Positions 24,606 to 36,072 of a stretch of DNA of 64,000 nt are shown piece by piece (within the stretch, counting starts at the first letter, position 1; each line of letters begins with the position of its first letter). The notes beneath the pieces are model-generated. The model saw nothing but the letters and a program-made list of their open reading frames with translations, had not been told where the DNA came from and ran no database searches. The position numbers and the translations under genes were made by a program. The stretch is from positions 133,212,979 to 133,276,978 of the forward strand of contig NC_057809.1 of the NCBI RefSeq assembly GCF_018294505.1, in the 5' to 3' direction. The stretch comes from Triticum aestivum (Eukaryota; Streptophyta; Magnoliopsida; Poales; Poaceae).

Positions 24606-25252
24606 TTGGATTTCAAGGAATTTAATTATGATAATTGCTCTTTGATAGATTGTATTGCCTTGTTGCAATACGTGTTAAATTCTCCTCATACTTATAATCA
24701 AAATAAAGCTTTTACTAAACATATCGTTGATGCTTTAATGCAATCCTATGAAGAAAAGCTTGAACTAGAAGTTTATATCCCTAGAAAACTTTATGATGAG
24801 TGGGAACCTACCATTAAAATTAAGATTAAAGATTATGAATGCTATGCTTTGTGTGATTTTGTGCTAGTGTTTCCATGATTCCAAAAACTTTGTGTGATGT
24901 ATTAGGTTTCTATGAATTTGATGATTGTTCTTTAAATTTGCATCTTGCGGATTCCGCCATTAAGAAACCTATGGGAAGGATTAATGATGTTCTTATTGTT
25001 GCAAATAGGAATTATGTGCCCGTAGATTTCATTGTTCTTGATATAGATTGCAATCCTACATGTCCTATTATTCTTGGTAGACCTTTCCTTAGAATGATTG
25101 ATGCAATTATTGACATGAAAGAAGGAAATATTAGATTCCAATTTCCGTTGAGGAAAGGCATGGAACACTTTTCTAGGAAGAAAATTAAATTGCCTTATGA
25201 ATCTATTATGAGAGCCACTTATGGATTGCATACCAAAGATGACAATACCTAG
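24606..25252 (+). pseudogene. Sabrina-like retropepsin remnant, frame broken at the active site
   Basis: Two frames (24606-24878 and 24875-25252) together resemble the aspartic-protease region of gypsy elements. The second contains the family-typical LCDVLGF start and an ILGRPFL segment, which is the conserved LGRPFL near the protease end. The break between the frames falls at about 24855-24878, exactly where the catalytic Asp-(Thr/Gly)-Gly/Ala-Ser stretch should lie. A base or two is missing there. No reverse transcriptase or integrase follows before 25970. The protein would be inactive. Confidence 0.65.
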
Positions 25253-25970
25253 ATCTATTCTTGTTTTTATGCCTAGCTAGGGGTGTTAAACGATAGTGCT
25301 TGTTGGGAGGCAACCCAATTTTATTTTTGTTCTTTACTTTTTGTTCCTGTTTAGTAATAAATAATTCATCTAGCCTCTATTATGATTGTATTCTTTATGT
25401 TTTAATTAGTGTTGTGCCAAGTAAAGTCTTTAGGAACTTCTTGGGTGATTATTGTTTGATCTTGCTGATAAAAACAGAAAGTATGCGCTCATGAAAATAA
25501 TGTTCATTTTTTACCAGAGAGCGATAAAATACCAATTCCAACTAAAGTTGATCAATATACAAATTGTCCTGGCCGTCCTAATTTTTCAGAATTTTTGGAG
25601 TTACAGAAGTATTCGAAACCTACAGATTGCTACAGACTGTTATGTTTTTGATAGATTCTGTTTTTCGCATGTTGTTTTCTTATTTTGATGCATCTATGGC
25701 TAGTATCGAGGGGGGGGGGTATGAACCATAGAGAAGTTGGAATACAGTAGGTTTAACACCAATATAAATAAATTATGAGTTCATTACAATACCTTAAAGT
25801 GGTGGTTTAGTTTTTTATACTAACGGAGCTCATGAGATTTTCTGTTGAAGTTTTGTGTTGTGAAGTTTTCAAGTTTTTGGGTAAAGATTTGATGGAATTT
25901 GGAATAAGGAGTGGCAAGAGCCTAAGCTTGGAGATGCCCAAGGCACCCCAAGGTAAAATTCAAGGATAGC

Positions 25971-26436
25971 TGAGGGAGTCCTGGATTAGGGGGGCTCCGA
26001 ACAGCCGGACTATATCCTTTGGCCGGACTGTTGGACTATGAAGATACGAGATTGAAGACTTCGTCCCGTGTCCGGATGGGACTCTACTTGGCGTGGAAGG
26101 CAAGCTAGGCAATACGGATATGTATATCTCCTCCTTTGTAAACCGACCTTGTGTAACCCTAGCCCCCTCCGGTGTCTATATAAACTGGAGGGTTTTAGTT
26201 CGTAGGACAACATACAATCATACCATAGGCTAGCTTCTAGGGTTTAGCCTCTCCGATCTCATGGTAGATCAACTCTTGTACTACTCATATCATCAAGAAC
26301 AATCAAGCAGGACTTAGGGTATTACCTCCATCAAGAGGGCCTGAACCTGGGTAAACATCATGTCCCCTGCCTCCTGTTACCATCCGCCTTAGACGCACAG
26401 TTCGGGACCCCCTACCTGAGATCCGTCAGTTTTGAC
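25971..26436 (+). repeat. 5' LTR of the truncated gypsy element
   Basis: 466 bp, TG...CA ends, with a TATATAAA box at 26177-26184 following a CCCCCTCCGGTG stretch. It is next to a primer-binding region and a long gag frame, which fixes plus orientation. Confidence 0.8.
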
Positions 26437-26488
26437 AGACATTGGTGCTTTCATTGAGAGTTCCACTGTGTCGTCACCATAAGGCTTG

Positions 26489-29400
26489 ATGGCTCCTTCG
26501 ATCATCGTTAGCGATGTGGTCCAGGGTGAGGCTTTCCTCCCCGGACATATCTTCATATTCGGCGGCTTTGCACTGCGGGCCAATTCGCTTGGCCATCTAG
26601 AGCAGATCGAGAGCTACGCCCCTGGCCATCAGGTCAGATTTGGAAACTTGCACTACACGGCTGACATCCGCGGAGACTTGATCTTCAACGGATTCGAGCC
26701 CATGTCGGACGCGCCGCACAGTCGTGACGAGCATGACGTAACTATGCCGTCGGACAATGTTCGGGAGATCGCATCCGCAACTACCCCATACATCAATCCG
26801 GAGCAAGTCGCGCCATCCAAGAGCGGAGGGATGGACCCCGCCATGGTGGCCGCACTGTCAGTGGCGATAGAGCCGGATACTGACTTCACCCCTTACGAGA
26901 GCCGTGTCGCCGAACCACTGGATTCATCTCCGGCTACGGACTCCGAGCCGCTCACATCCATGCCCGTCGAGTCCGACTAGGCACCGATCATGGAGTTCAC
27001 CTCCGCAGATATCTTTCAGCACTCACCTTTCGGAGACGTGCTAGATTCATTAAGGTCTCTCTCCCTGTCAGGAGAACCTTGGCTGAACTATGTCCGGCTA
27101 GAATGGGATGCGGACGACGAAGAAATTCGCTGCCCAGCCACCACCCACTTAGTAGCCACTGTCGACGACTTAACCGACATGCTCGACTTCGACTCCGAAG
27201 ACATCGACGACATGGACGACGATGCAGGAGACGAACAGGAACCACCACCCTCAGGGTGCTGGACCGCCACGTCATCATATGATATATACATGGTGGACAC
27301 CCCCAAAGAAGGCAATGGCGACGAGACAGCGGAGGATGACCCCTCCAAGAAGCAACCCAAGCGCCAACGTCAGCGGCGCCGCTCTAAGTCCCGCCATAGC
27401 AAGAGCAGTGATACTGGCACAAGAGACAATAACACTCCAGATAGCGCCGAAGACAACAACAATCCCCTCCAGCACGGTGTAGAGCTAGAGGACGAACAAG
27501 CTAGCCCTCTAGAGCAGGCAGTAGACGGAGAACCGGAGGAGGACAATTACATGCCTCTCTCCGAAGACGAGGCGAGCCTCGGCGACGACGAGTTTATCGT
27601 GCCTGAGGACCCCGTTGAGCAAGAGCACTTCAAGCGCCAGCTTATGGCCATGGCAAATAGCCTAAAGAAAAAACAACAACAGCTTCAAGCTGATCAAGAC
27701 TTGCTAGTAGACAGGTGGACCGAAGTCCTTGCGGCCAAGGAACATGAACTCGAGCGCATGTCCAAGAGTTACCCAAAACGCAGGTTGCTACCTCACCTCG
27801 AGGAGGAAGCATTGAAACCTCATTCACCAGTGTACGATGCGGCTGACCGGCCACTACGCGGCCGAGCCAAAGAGGCATTTCAGCCTAAAGTTCAGACCGC
27901 ACCCCGTCGCCACTCAGTCAAAAATACTAAGGCCCGGGGCAACACAGAGGACCTGCGAGACATCCTGGATAGTAAGGCAAAAATCACAAGGTCAATATAC
28001 GGGACACGGGCACGTGCGCCCACACGGGACGATGATCGTCGTGTCGGATACACCAAGAGTAAATCCGGCCGGCCCGAATACAGCAGACAAGACTCATATG
28101 AACTACGTCGGGATATAGCCCGACACAGAGGTGCCGCACACCCCCTATGCTTCACTGATGAAGTTATGAATCATGAATTCCTGAAGGGTTTCAAACCCGT
28201 AAATATCGAATCATACGATGGCACAACAGATCCCGCTGTATGGATTGAGGATTTCCTCCTTCACATCCACATGGCTCGCGGTGATGATCTACATGCCATC
28301 AAGTACCTCCCACTAAAACTCAAAGGACCAGCTCGGCATTGGCTGAATAGCTTGCCAGCAGATTCCATTGGCAGTTGGGAGGATCTAGAAGACGCATTTC
28401 TTGACAACTTCCAGGGCACTTACGTGCAGCCATCGGATGCTGATGACTTGAGCCACATAACCCAGCAGCCAGGGGAATCGGCTAGACAATTTTGGACACG
28501 GTTCCTGACTAAGAAAAATCAAATTGTAGATTGTTCGGACGCAGAGGCCCTAGAGGCATTCAAGCATAACATCCGCAACGAGTGGCTCGCCCGCCACCTC
28601 GGCCAGGAGAAGCCGAAATCTATGGCAGCCCTCACAACACTCATGACCCACTTTTGCATGGGCGAGGACAGCTGGCTGGCTCGTAGCAACAACACATCAA
28701 GGAATCCGGACACCTCGGATACCAAAGATGTTAACGGTAGGCAGCATCATAATAGACCAAAGCGCCGCAATAACAGCGATAACACTGAAGATACGACAGT
28801 TAATGCCGGATTCAGAGGCTCTAGATCCGGTCAGCGGAAAAATACATTTAAAAGAAATACTCCGGCTCCATCCAGTCTGGATCGCATACTGGATCGTTCG
28901 TGTCAAATCCACGGCACCCCCGACAAGCCAGCCAATCACACCAACAAAGAATGCTGGGTGTTCAAGCAGGCCGGCAAGTTAAATGCCGAGAACAAGGACA
29001 AGGGGCTGCATAGAGATGACGAGGAGGAGCCTCGGACGCCGAACACAGGAGGACAGAGGGGGTTTCCCCCACAAGTGAAGACGGTGAACATGATATACGC
29101 AGCCCACATTCCCAAGAGGTAGCGGAAGCGTGCACTAAGGGACGTCTATGCGATGGAGCCCGTCGCCCTGAAGTTCAACCCATGGTCTGCCTGTCCGATC
29201 ACCTTCGATCGCAGGGACCACCCCACTAGCCTCCGTCATGGCGGATCCGCCGCACTGGTCCCAGACCCCATCATTGACGGATTTCACCTCACTCGAGTCC
29301 TTATGGACGGCGGCAGCAGCCTGAACCTGCTTTATCAGGATACAGTGCGAAAAATGGGTATCGATCCCTCGAGGATCAAACCCAGCAAAACCACCTTTAA

Positions 29401-29492
29401 AGGCGTCATCCCAGGTGTAGAGGCCCATTGCACAGGCTCAATCACACTGGAAGTGGTCTTTGGATCACCAGATAACTTCCAAAGTGAAGAGT
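26489..29492 (+). pseudogene. Gypsy gag-protease frame with two in-frame stops
   Basis: One reading frame runs from ATG 26489 to the CACTA junction. It is interrupted only by TAG at 26978-26980 and TAG at 29120-29122. The stretch between the stops (ATG 26990, 710 codons) holds an acidic N-terminus, a basic Arg/Lys-rich block (about residues 120-140) and the Retrotrans_gag core (about residues 390-560). The core has YDGTTDPAVWIEDF and the LKGPARHWLNSL signature. A Cys/His segment (CQIHGTPDKPANH…C) follows near residue 645. After the second stop, the protease start is visible: LMDGGSSLNLLY with the catalytic Asp near 29306, in the DGGSS form seen in some plant gypsy proteases. Both stops look like single-base changes in a once continuous gag-pol frame. 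Confidence 0.85.
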
Positions 29493-29824
29493 CACTACAA
29501 AAAAAAGACACATTCGTGACATATTGGGCCGAACAATTTTTTTTCTGTCATACATATGACACTTCTATGACGATAATTGTGACAAACCCCGGTATCATCA
29601 TAGATGTGGTGGGCTCCTACTTCTATGACAAAAAATCATGACAGAAAATGGGCTTTTCATCCTGGGCGGGCCGGAGACGCAGCTGCATGACATTCTTTGG
29701 GCCGTCCATGATGGAAAAACCGTGGTAGAAGCGAGGGCGAGGAAAATTTCGGGGAGTTCCCGGTTACGGTGGGAGGTCGGGGGCCGAGCGATGCGCGTTT
29801 CTCTCGTACACGTACGCGCGTGTG

Positions 29825-29985
29825 TGTGAGGCGTTGGCTCTAACTGAACCCGAGCGAGGCGTTGGGCTCTAACTGAACCCGAGCGATTGCACTGCAGGCT
29901 ACGCGTTACTGAACCTGAGCGATCGATCGATGGCTGTTAACTGAACCTGATCGAGCGATTCCTTCGCTACTACTGCTAACTGAAG
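29825..29985 (+). repeat. CACTA subterminal repeats, first type
   Basis: Five diverged copies of a unit around TAACTGAACCCGAGCGA (at about 29838, 29868, 29907, 29937 and 29968), spaced roughly 30 bp apart. Clusters like this close to a CACTA end usually serve as transposase-binding sites. Confidence 0.7.
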
Positions 29986-29999
29986 CCGATCGATGCTGC

Positions 30000-30790
30000 C
30001 TCTCGATGAACAGTGAGCGTTGCGAGGGGTTTGGATGAATAGTTTCCGGTGGGGGTGGATGAACAGGACCCCGTGGTGTTGCCTCTGGATGAACAGGACC
30101 CCGATCGATCGAGCCGGTTGGGGCTAGATGAACAGGACCCCGTGGAGGGCTGGATGAACAGGACCACCCCGTGGAGGGCAGGATGAACAGTAGATGGTGG
30201 CGGGCAGGATGAACAGTAGCCCGTGGAGGGGTGGTTGAATAGGAGCCCATGGAGAGGGCTGGTTGAACAGTAGCCGGTGGAGTAGCGCGCGGTGGAGGCT
30301 GGATGAACAGGAGCCCGTGGATGAACAGTCGCAGGTGGAGGCTGGAGGAGGTCGATGGTGGATGAACAGTAGCTCGTGGAGGCTGGAGGGGGTCGACGGT
30401 GGAGATGAACAGTATCCCGTGGAGTCCTGTTTTGCGGTACGCCACACCCCCTCCCGATGAACAGGACCCCCGTTTCGACCGTAGCGCTCCAACACAAGTC
30501 CGTTTCCTCCATTTTGCGGTATGCCACACCCCTCCCGATCAACAGGACCCCCGTTTCGACCGTAGGAGGTCCGTTTCCTCCATTTTGTGGTACGCCACAC
30601 CCCTCCCGATGAACGGGATCCCATTTCGAATGTGGCCGGTCGAACACAAGGCCGTTTCCTCCGTTCTGCGGTACGCCAGGCCTCGTTTCCATTGCCTGTT
30701 CCGTCCAAGCCCTCCCGATGAACACGACGCATTCTGTTGCCTCCCCATGAACATGACGCATTCCGTTGCCTCCCCATGAACACGACGACG
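30000..30790 (+). repeat. CACTA subterminal repeats, second type (about 20 GATGAACAG units)
   Basis: About twenty copies of GATGAACAG followed by GACCCCGTGG or TAGCCCGTGG variants, spaced 20-40 bp apart. A larger unit of about 70-80 bp (TACGCCACACCCCTCCC … GTCCGTTTCCTCC) is repeated three to four times at 30430-30680. On the minus strand these give overlapping open frames of 200-260 codons. Those frames are translations of the repeat and not genes. Confidence 0.8.
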
Positions 30791-30959
30791 ACGCTGTTTC
30801 TCCGTTCCGACCCAGCCATGTACACGAGCCCTGGCCGTACGTATGCGCGAGTAGGCGTTCGAGACCCCGCCTGTATGTACGACACGTGCGCGCCTCTACA
30901 TCGACCAGTATATATGTACGTACATGTTCACGACCAGAATGACAATGCTACATACGCTT

Positions 30960-33560
30960 CGACCAGGTGGGTCCGGACTGTCAGGCACTTCCTTGCGTGC
31001 GAACATGTAGCTGGTGGGTTCCAGGAGTCAGGGGGCGAAATACGGTGGCCCGTCCGGTGGGTCCCGTTGTCAGGTGGAGGAATAATTTTTTTGGACGTAA
31101 TAAGGAGGCACTTCCTTCCTGCGGCCGTGGACCCAGCTGTCAGCCTCTCCACATACAGTCCACGTCCGATGGAAGCCGTTCCTTGACCATGTTGACCACG
31201 CCATGCCGAGAGCACCAGGGCGGTGAACGACGGCGAGGCCTAGGAAGGGGACGACGCGGAGCCGGGGAAGACGCGGCAGTGGATGCCCACGCGTACAGGA
31301 GTACGAGGGTTCACTGGTTCGCTGCGGTGTGAGGCTGCTGTCGCCGCAGAATAACAGGGGGTGTGGGTGAGTAGAGGGATGGCCTGGCCATCAGTGGGAG
31401 TAGTAGGGGGCGGTGAGGCCTCCGCCGCATCGCAGCCGACCATGGGAGGCAGGAGCACGAGGCACGACCGGCGCTGGTTTGGGCGTCTGGAGCAAGAAGA
31501 ACAGAGGTTGAAGAAGCACTACGGCCGTTGGATGGACATCGTACGGTCACTGGAGCTAGAATCGTGCATATTCACTAAGTTGACAAAGCCCTCCATCCCC
31601 GTCAACTTAGTTGGCCCACAAGTCAGCCCGCCACTATACTGGGTCCCAGCTAACAGGGGGAGTATTCATTTTTTTTGTGCGTAATAAGGAGGCACTTCCT
31701 TGCGTGCGAAGATATAGCTGGTGGGTCCGAGATGTCAGTGGCGGTAACATTTTTTTTCGCAAAATACAGAGGCCCTTTCGGTGGGTCCCTGATGTCAGGT
31801 GGAGGAATCATTCTTTTGCACGTAATAAGGAGGCATTTCCTTGCGTGCGGCCGTGGACCCAGCTGTCGGCCTCTCCACGTAAAGTCCACTTCAGATGCAT
31901 GTCGGTCATTGACCACGTTGACCAGGCCATGCCGAGAGCACCAGGGCGGTGGATGACGGCGAGGCCTAGGAAGGGAACGGCACGGAGGCAGGGAAGACTC
32001 GGCAGTTGTTTCCCACGCAGAGGGGAGTACGACTGTACGAGGGTTTACTGGTTCGTCTGCCGTCACCGGAGAATAACAGCAGGTGTGGGTGAGTAGAGAG
32101 ATGGCTAGGCCAGTGATGGGAGTACGATGGGGCGGTGAGGCCTGCACGACAGCAGAGCCGATCGCGGGGAGGACGGAGCAGGTAGTCCCGCCGGCGCCTG
32201 TTTGAGCGGCTGGAGCAGGAAGAGCAGAGATTGAAGAAGCACGACGGCCGTTGGATGGCCATCCAATAGTCATTGCTTGTCCGTTAACCTTTTTTTTAGG
32301 AAAGCCTCAAATCTGTGGAAAACAGCATACATCCCATCTGCCATTATTTCTAATAATTTACAACCCATTTGCTAATTATTAAGGTTTTTTTGGAGCCCAT
32401 ATTCTTTTTGTTAGCATTACAGCCCATATTGTGGCCACGGTTAAAAAATTATACGAAATTTTGCATATTTTGGTGCGGTCCGAACTGTTTTTAATCCCGA
32501 AATTTCGACTAACATTCAAACTGATTTTAAAAATAAATGTATATCAATATAAAATCCAACAAATTCTCCATGCATAAAAATTAATGTAATTTCAAATCTC
32601 GAAATGAAAAAAAGATATTTGAAACTAATTGCCGGTTTGATGTGTTTTAAAAATGTACAACCCATTTCTCATTACTGATGGGCCATTTTCTCGGCCAGCC
32701 GAATGAAAGCTCTCCTCGTCTTGAAAGATTTACAGCCCAACAGGCCTGACAAAGTGACTTACTTGGCAAATCACAAAAAAACTGGGCTATGGCCGTGGAC
32801 CCAGCTGTCAGCCTCTCCACGTATAGTACTCATCCGATGGAATGTCATTGACCACGTTGACCACGCCGCGCCGAGAGCACCAAGGCGGTGGATGATGACG
32901 AGGCCTAGGAAGGGGACGACGCGGAGCCGGGGAAGACGCAGAGCCAGGGAAGACGTGGCAGTGGATGCCCACGTGGAGAGGAGTACGAGGGTTCACTGGT
33001 TCGACTGCGGTGTGAGGCTGCCGTCGCCGCAGGGCCTGGCTAGCGGTGGGAGTAGTAGGGGGCGATGAGGCCTCATCGGCAGCACAGCCGGCCACTGGAG
33101 GCAGGAGCAGGCGGTCTCCTCGGCGCTGGTTTGGGCGGCTGGTGCAAGAAGAGCTGCGATTGAAGAAGCAGCAGGACCGTTCGATTCAAATCCAACGGTT
33201 ACTGCTGCTAGAATCATTTGTCAGTGGGAAGAAGCAGCAACAAGTGTTGCATACGCGTCAACTTAGTAGGCCCACAGGTCAGCCTCCCAACCGGTGCGCC
33301 TTAGATGTCAGTGGGAGGAATCATTTTTTTCGCGTAATAAGGAGGCAGTTGATTGCATGCGGCCAGGCCAGCGGAGGGAGTAGGGTGGGCCGGGGAAGCC
33401 TGCGCGGCATCACAGCGGGCCACAAGAGGAGGGAGCAGGCAGTCCCGCCGGCGCTAGTTTAGGCGGCTGGAGCAGGAAGATCAGAGATTGAAGAAGCACG
33501 TCGGCCGTTGGATGGACATCCAACACTAACTGCTGCTAGAATCGTGTGTTCACTGACAAA
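30960..33560 (+). repeat. Long dispersed repeats inside the CACTA region
   Basis: A block containing AATAAGGAGGCACTTCCTTG, GTGGACCCAGCTGTC, CCACGTTGACCA and GCCGTTGGATGG recurs in diverged, partly rearranged form at about 31080-31560, 31680-32280, 32790-33220 and 33300-33540. Several copies also carry GTTCACTGGTTCG and GAAGAAGCACGACGG. The order of modules is similar, so the region grew by segmental duplication. The open frames of about 100-200 codons here follow the repeats and lack domain signatures. Confidence 0.65.
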
Positions 33561-34130
33561 GCCTTGCGTAAACAAGTCAGCCTCGAAATCTATGGCGTGT
33601 ACAGCCCATTTGCTATTATTTTTGTAACTTTTACTCATTTTCTAATTCATATGGAATTTATTGCAGCCCGTTTTCCATTTTTAGAATTGCTGGCCATTTT
33701 TTGGTCAGTACCAGGGTCAAAAAATTAACTAAATATGTGGGAAATTTTGAAAATTCACAAATTTTTGCTGGGAAACGAAATATTCTTAATCCAAAAATTA
33801 ATAGCCATACTAAAACAAATTTAAAAATAAATTAGTACTATGTCATGTTAAATCCAATGAAATACGTATAAGATATCAGTGAAGAACAAAAACAAAAAAA
33901 GAAACTTATATCCCATTTGCTATATTTTTTTGGAATTTTCAACCCCTTTTGATATTACTTTTAACAGACATTGACCATACTCTTAAGCCAGGCCGGAATG
34001 CATCCCTCCTCGTCTTGAAAGATTTGCAGCCCAGTAATTCGGAGAAAACAAATAGGCCTAGCTTGGGTATTCTTCAAAAAGAAATACTGGGCTACCTATT
34101 TTCCCAAAGAACTGGTGCATGAGCATTTAG
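32280..34130. other. AT-rich spacer repeats in the CACTA region
   Basis: Two to three AT-rich stretches (about 32300-32790, 33590-34080), separated by a GC-richer repeat copy, share CAGCCCATTTGCTATTATT-type phrases and AAAGATTTGCAGCCCA. They hold no credible open frame. Confidence 0.5.
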
Positions 34131-34642
34131 CTTTATTTATTTACTTATTTATGTTTAGGGGACCATGAGCATGTACCTGGGCCGGATTCATGTGAGATCC
34201 TCCCTTCCAGTTAATTATGGGCTTCTCTATTGGGCCTTCATCAGTGGGCTGCATGTTATCAACAAGTGGAAAATGTGTTCCGAGTTTCAAAAAATGTGTT
34301 CCGTACGATAAATAGTATGCGCTACGTACGGTATGGGGCACTAAAGGATCGAACCGTGCAACGACTTCCAAAACATTATGTTTGTCGTTCTAACAACACA
34401 TTTATTCAACCAACAGACAAAATATACTACTGATTGTACATTGAAAATAGCAGCAGCAACAACCAGGGTTGGGGGTGCAACAGAAGCAGTAAGCAGGCCA
34501 GAAGAGTGAAGACGCAGCTCTCTCTTCCAAACCAAACATCAGCCATCATTACAAAAGGGCTACCAAAAAAGATCAAGTGTATGCATCAAACTAAATAAAG
34601 ATCCTACTACACCAAGTGTACGCATCTAACTAACTGGCTCAA
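34131..34642. other. Intergenic, downstream of the F-box gene
   Basis: No gene is seen. The last about 100 bp may belong to the 3' untranslated part of the minus-strand F-box gene. No clear polyadenylation signal stands out. Confidence 0.4.
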
Positions 34643-36072
34643 TTAGACGTTACTATTTATTAAGCTGTGGAGATTGGCTGACGGCTTGAACCAGATGGGT
34701 GCCTGACGGGGGAAACTCCAGCCAGCAGGTCGAAGTCTGATACTTGTGACCCTCTCTCCTACTTTGGGCTGCAGAGCATGGCGGCACATATCAGGGTATG
34801 GTGCATGCAGAGATGCATGGTATGTTGTGTACACACAGTTTTGCCTGATGAACGAAATCGCGCTGTCATCATGATCCTTGCCATCGGTTATCTCCTGGTT
34901 AATCGGATAATTCAGTCCGACAAACAGAGAGCGTGTACCGAGGCTACTTACCAGCCTCCAGTCAAAAATTCCTGAAGGCCCAGAGAAGCTGGGATCCTGC
35001 TCAAAGACCTTGCAGTGACTGTGATTGTATTCCGCGAAACAACACGTCTGGTACATGCGAACGATCATCAATCTTTCGCCGTCGTCAGATCGAGCCAGGA
35101 ACCACCTGCAACTGCCATGCCACTTTTCTTTGAAAGGTTCCGGGATTAGGAAGGGTAGGGACACCAGGCGGCCTACAACATCATATCAAGTTGGCGTCAA
35201 ATAACAAGGGCTCTTGGTTTAGTCAATCTTAAGAACAACATGTTATGAGCATGAATATTTTTCAGCAAATGTTGACAGTAATATAAGCAAGCCATCATGA
35301 TATCATAGGAAAGTAACATACTACTGTAACAGCCGTTTGTAGCGATGACTGGAGTAGGCCAGCAATACGTCCAGCCATAGAAGGAGTCGACAGCATAAAT
35401 GAAGCCCTTGTGTTCAATGGCATCAGAGAACCATGGAGGATGTATGATCCTGCGATGGACGTGCAGATTTATCCACTTGCTACAGTGACCTGTCAGATAG
35501 GCGAGACCGCGGTTGAAGAACGCAATTAGCTTGAAGTCTTTATAATTCACAGATCTTGTGGGCACTTGGCAGATTACAACCTTGAGCAAATCAAACCTGG
35601 TATCATGTTGGCTACTGTAAGATTCTGAGTATTCTAGGCCGCGGTGCCAAAGTAATGCAGTGTTACTCGAAGGAAGGGGGATCAACCGACGGGTGTAGAC
35701 CTCCACGAGCATCCAGCTGCCGCGACCGTCGACGAGCACCATCCAAGACGTGTTCATGCCGACCCAGTACATACCGTTAATGTAGTTGAGGCTGACGGGG
35801 ATCGGATCGCAGTCAAGGGGGTTGATGCTCGCCACCCTATGATCGTTATGCTGCATGACACGCCGTTTCCGAAGATCAGGCGGCATCAGCAAGCAAGGAA
35901 CTGGCTTAAAAAACTCCGGCCTGAGGGCTTTGAGTAAACGGTACAGCCCCGACGAGCACGCGGCGAGCGGCATGGTACTGAGATTGTCCACACGCGAAAC
36001 AATGAGCTTGATTACCTCTGTGGGGAGCGAATTCTAGCCACTCTTTCGGAGGACGCTGCTCGGTTCTGCCAT
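34643..36072 (-). pseudogene. F-box/DUF295 protein gene with a premature stop in the F-box
   Basis: Two exons on the minus strand: 36072-35331 and 35172-34643, joined by a 158-bp GT-AG intron (donor GTTACAGTAG, acceptor TGTTGTAG) in matching phase, 423 codons in all. The F-box starts at about residue 14 (LPTEVIKLIV…). The rest is the DUF295 (KIB-type) domain, with SLGTRSLFVGLN and NCVYTTYHA near the C-terminus. Such proteins are SCF ubiquitin-ligase substrate adaptors or organelle-related DUF295 proteins. Codon 13 is TAG (36036-36034), where F-box relatives usually have Trp. All else is open, so the lesion is recent. Reinitiation at ATG 35973 would remove half of the F-box. It could instead be a tolerated start shift or an assembly error. 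Confidence 0.8.

Larger units (their letters stand above)
23823..25970 (+). mobile_element. Sabrina-like element interior (plus strand, truncated by the next insertion)
   Basis: The primer site lies at about 23844-23855 (TGGCACCGTTGC) and is followed by AT-rich sequence with remnants of gag and protease. The tail (about 25260-25970) is the same region seen inverted at about 51.9-53.6 kb, including the GTTGGGAGGCAACCC block and a TAAGCTTGGAGATGC motif at 25923-25937. A different gypsy LTR starts at 25971, so the 3' part is displaced or lost. Confidence 0.7.
25971..29492 (+). mobile_element. Gypsy element, 5' LTR plus gag-pro, truncated by a CACTA insertion
   Basis: A short LTR starts TGAGGGAGTC at 25971 and ends …TTTTGACA at about 26436 (466 bp). 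A TTGGTGCTTTCATTGAGAG-type primer region (26442-26460) and a long gag-pro frame follow. The reading stops abruptly at 29493, where a CACTA transposon end begins. Neither the 3' part of pol nor a 3' LTR is seen in the window. Upstream target candidate: ATAGC (25966-25970). Family not named. Confidence 0.85.
29493..34130. mobile_element. CACTA-type DNA transposon, one end and repeat-rich body; far end not found
   Basis: The junction begins CACTACAAAAAAAAGACAC at 29493 inside the gypsy protease, a typical CACTA terminus. It is followed by tandem and dispersed short repeats of the kind that bind CACTA transposases near the ends. I found no matching TTGTAGTG terminus or 3-bp target copy up to the gene at 34643. 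Either the element is truncated or its other end has decayed. The right limit given is where the repeated AT-rich sequence fades and is approximate. No transposase frame is present. Confidence 0.65.

Noticed and set aside
27079..28155. Several 60-93 codon frames on both strands across the gypsy gag
   Set aside because: They are shadows of the long gag frame in GC-rich sequence.
30000..30790. Regular short repeats that look like a CRISPR-type array
   Set aside because: Repeat length and spacing vary, spacers are not unique in size, the context is a plant CACTA transposon, and no cas genes exist here.
29906..30885. Overlapping minus-strand frames of 207, 253 and 261 codons
   Set aside because: They are translations of the GATGAACAG subterminal repeats in all three frames, of low complexity and without any domain.
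31611..32273. Frames of 161 and 207 codons in the CACTA region
   Set aside because: They lie within a diverged repeat present four times, differ between copies and show no conserved protein.
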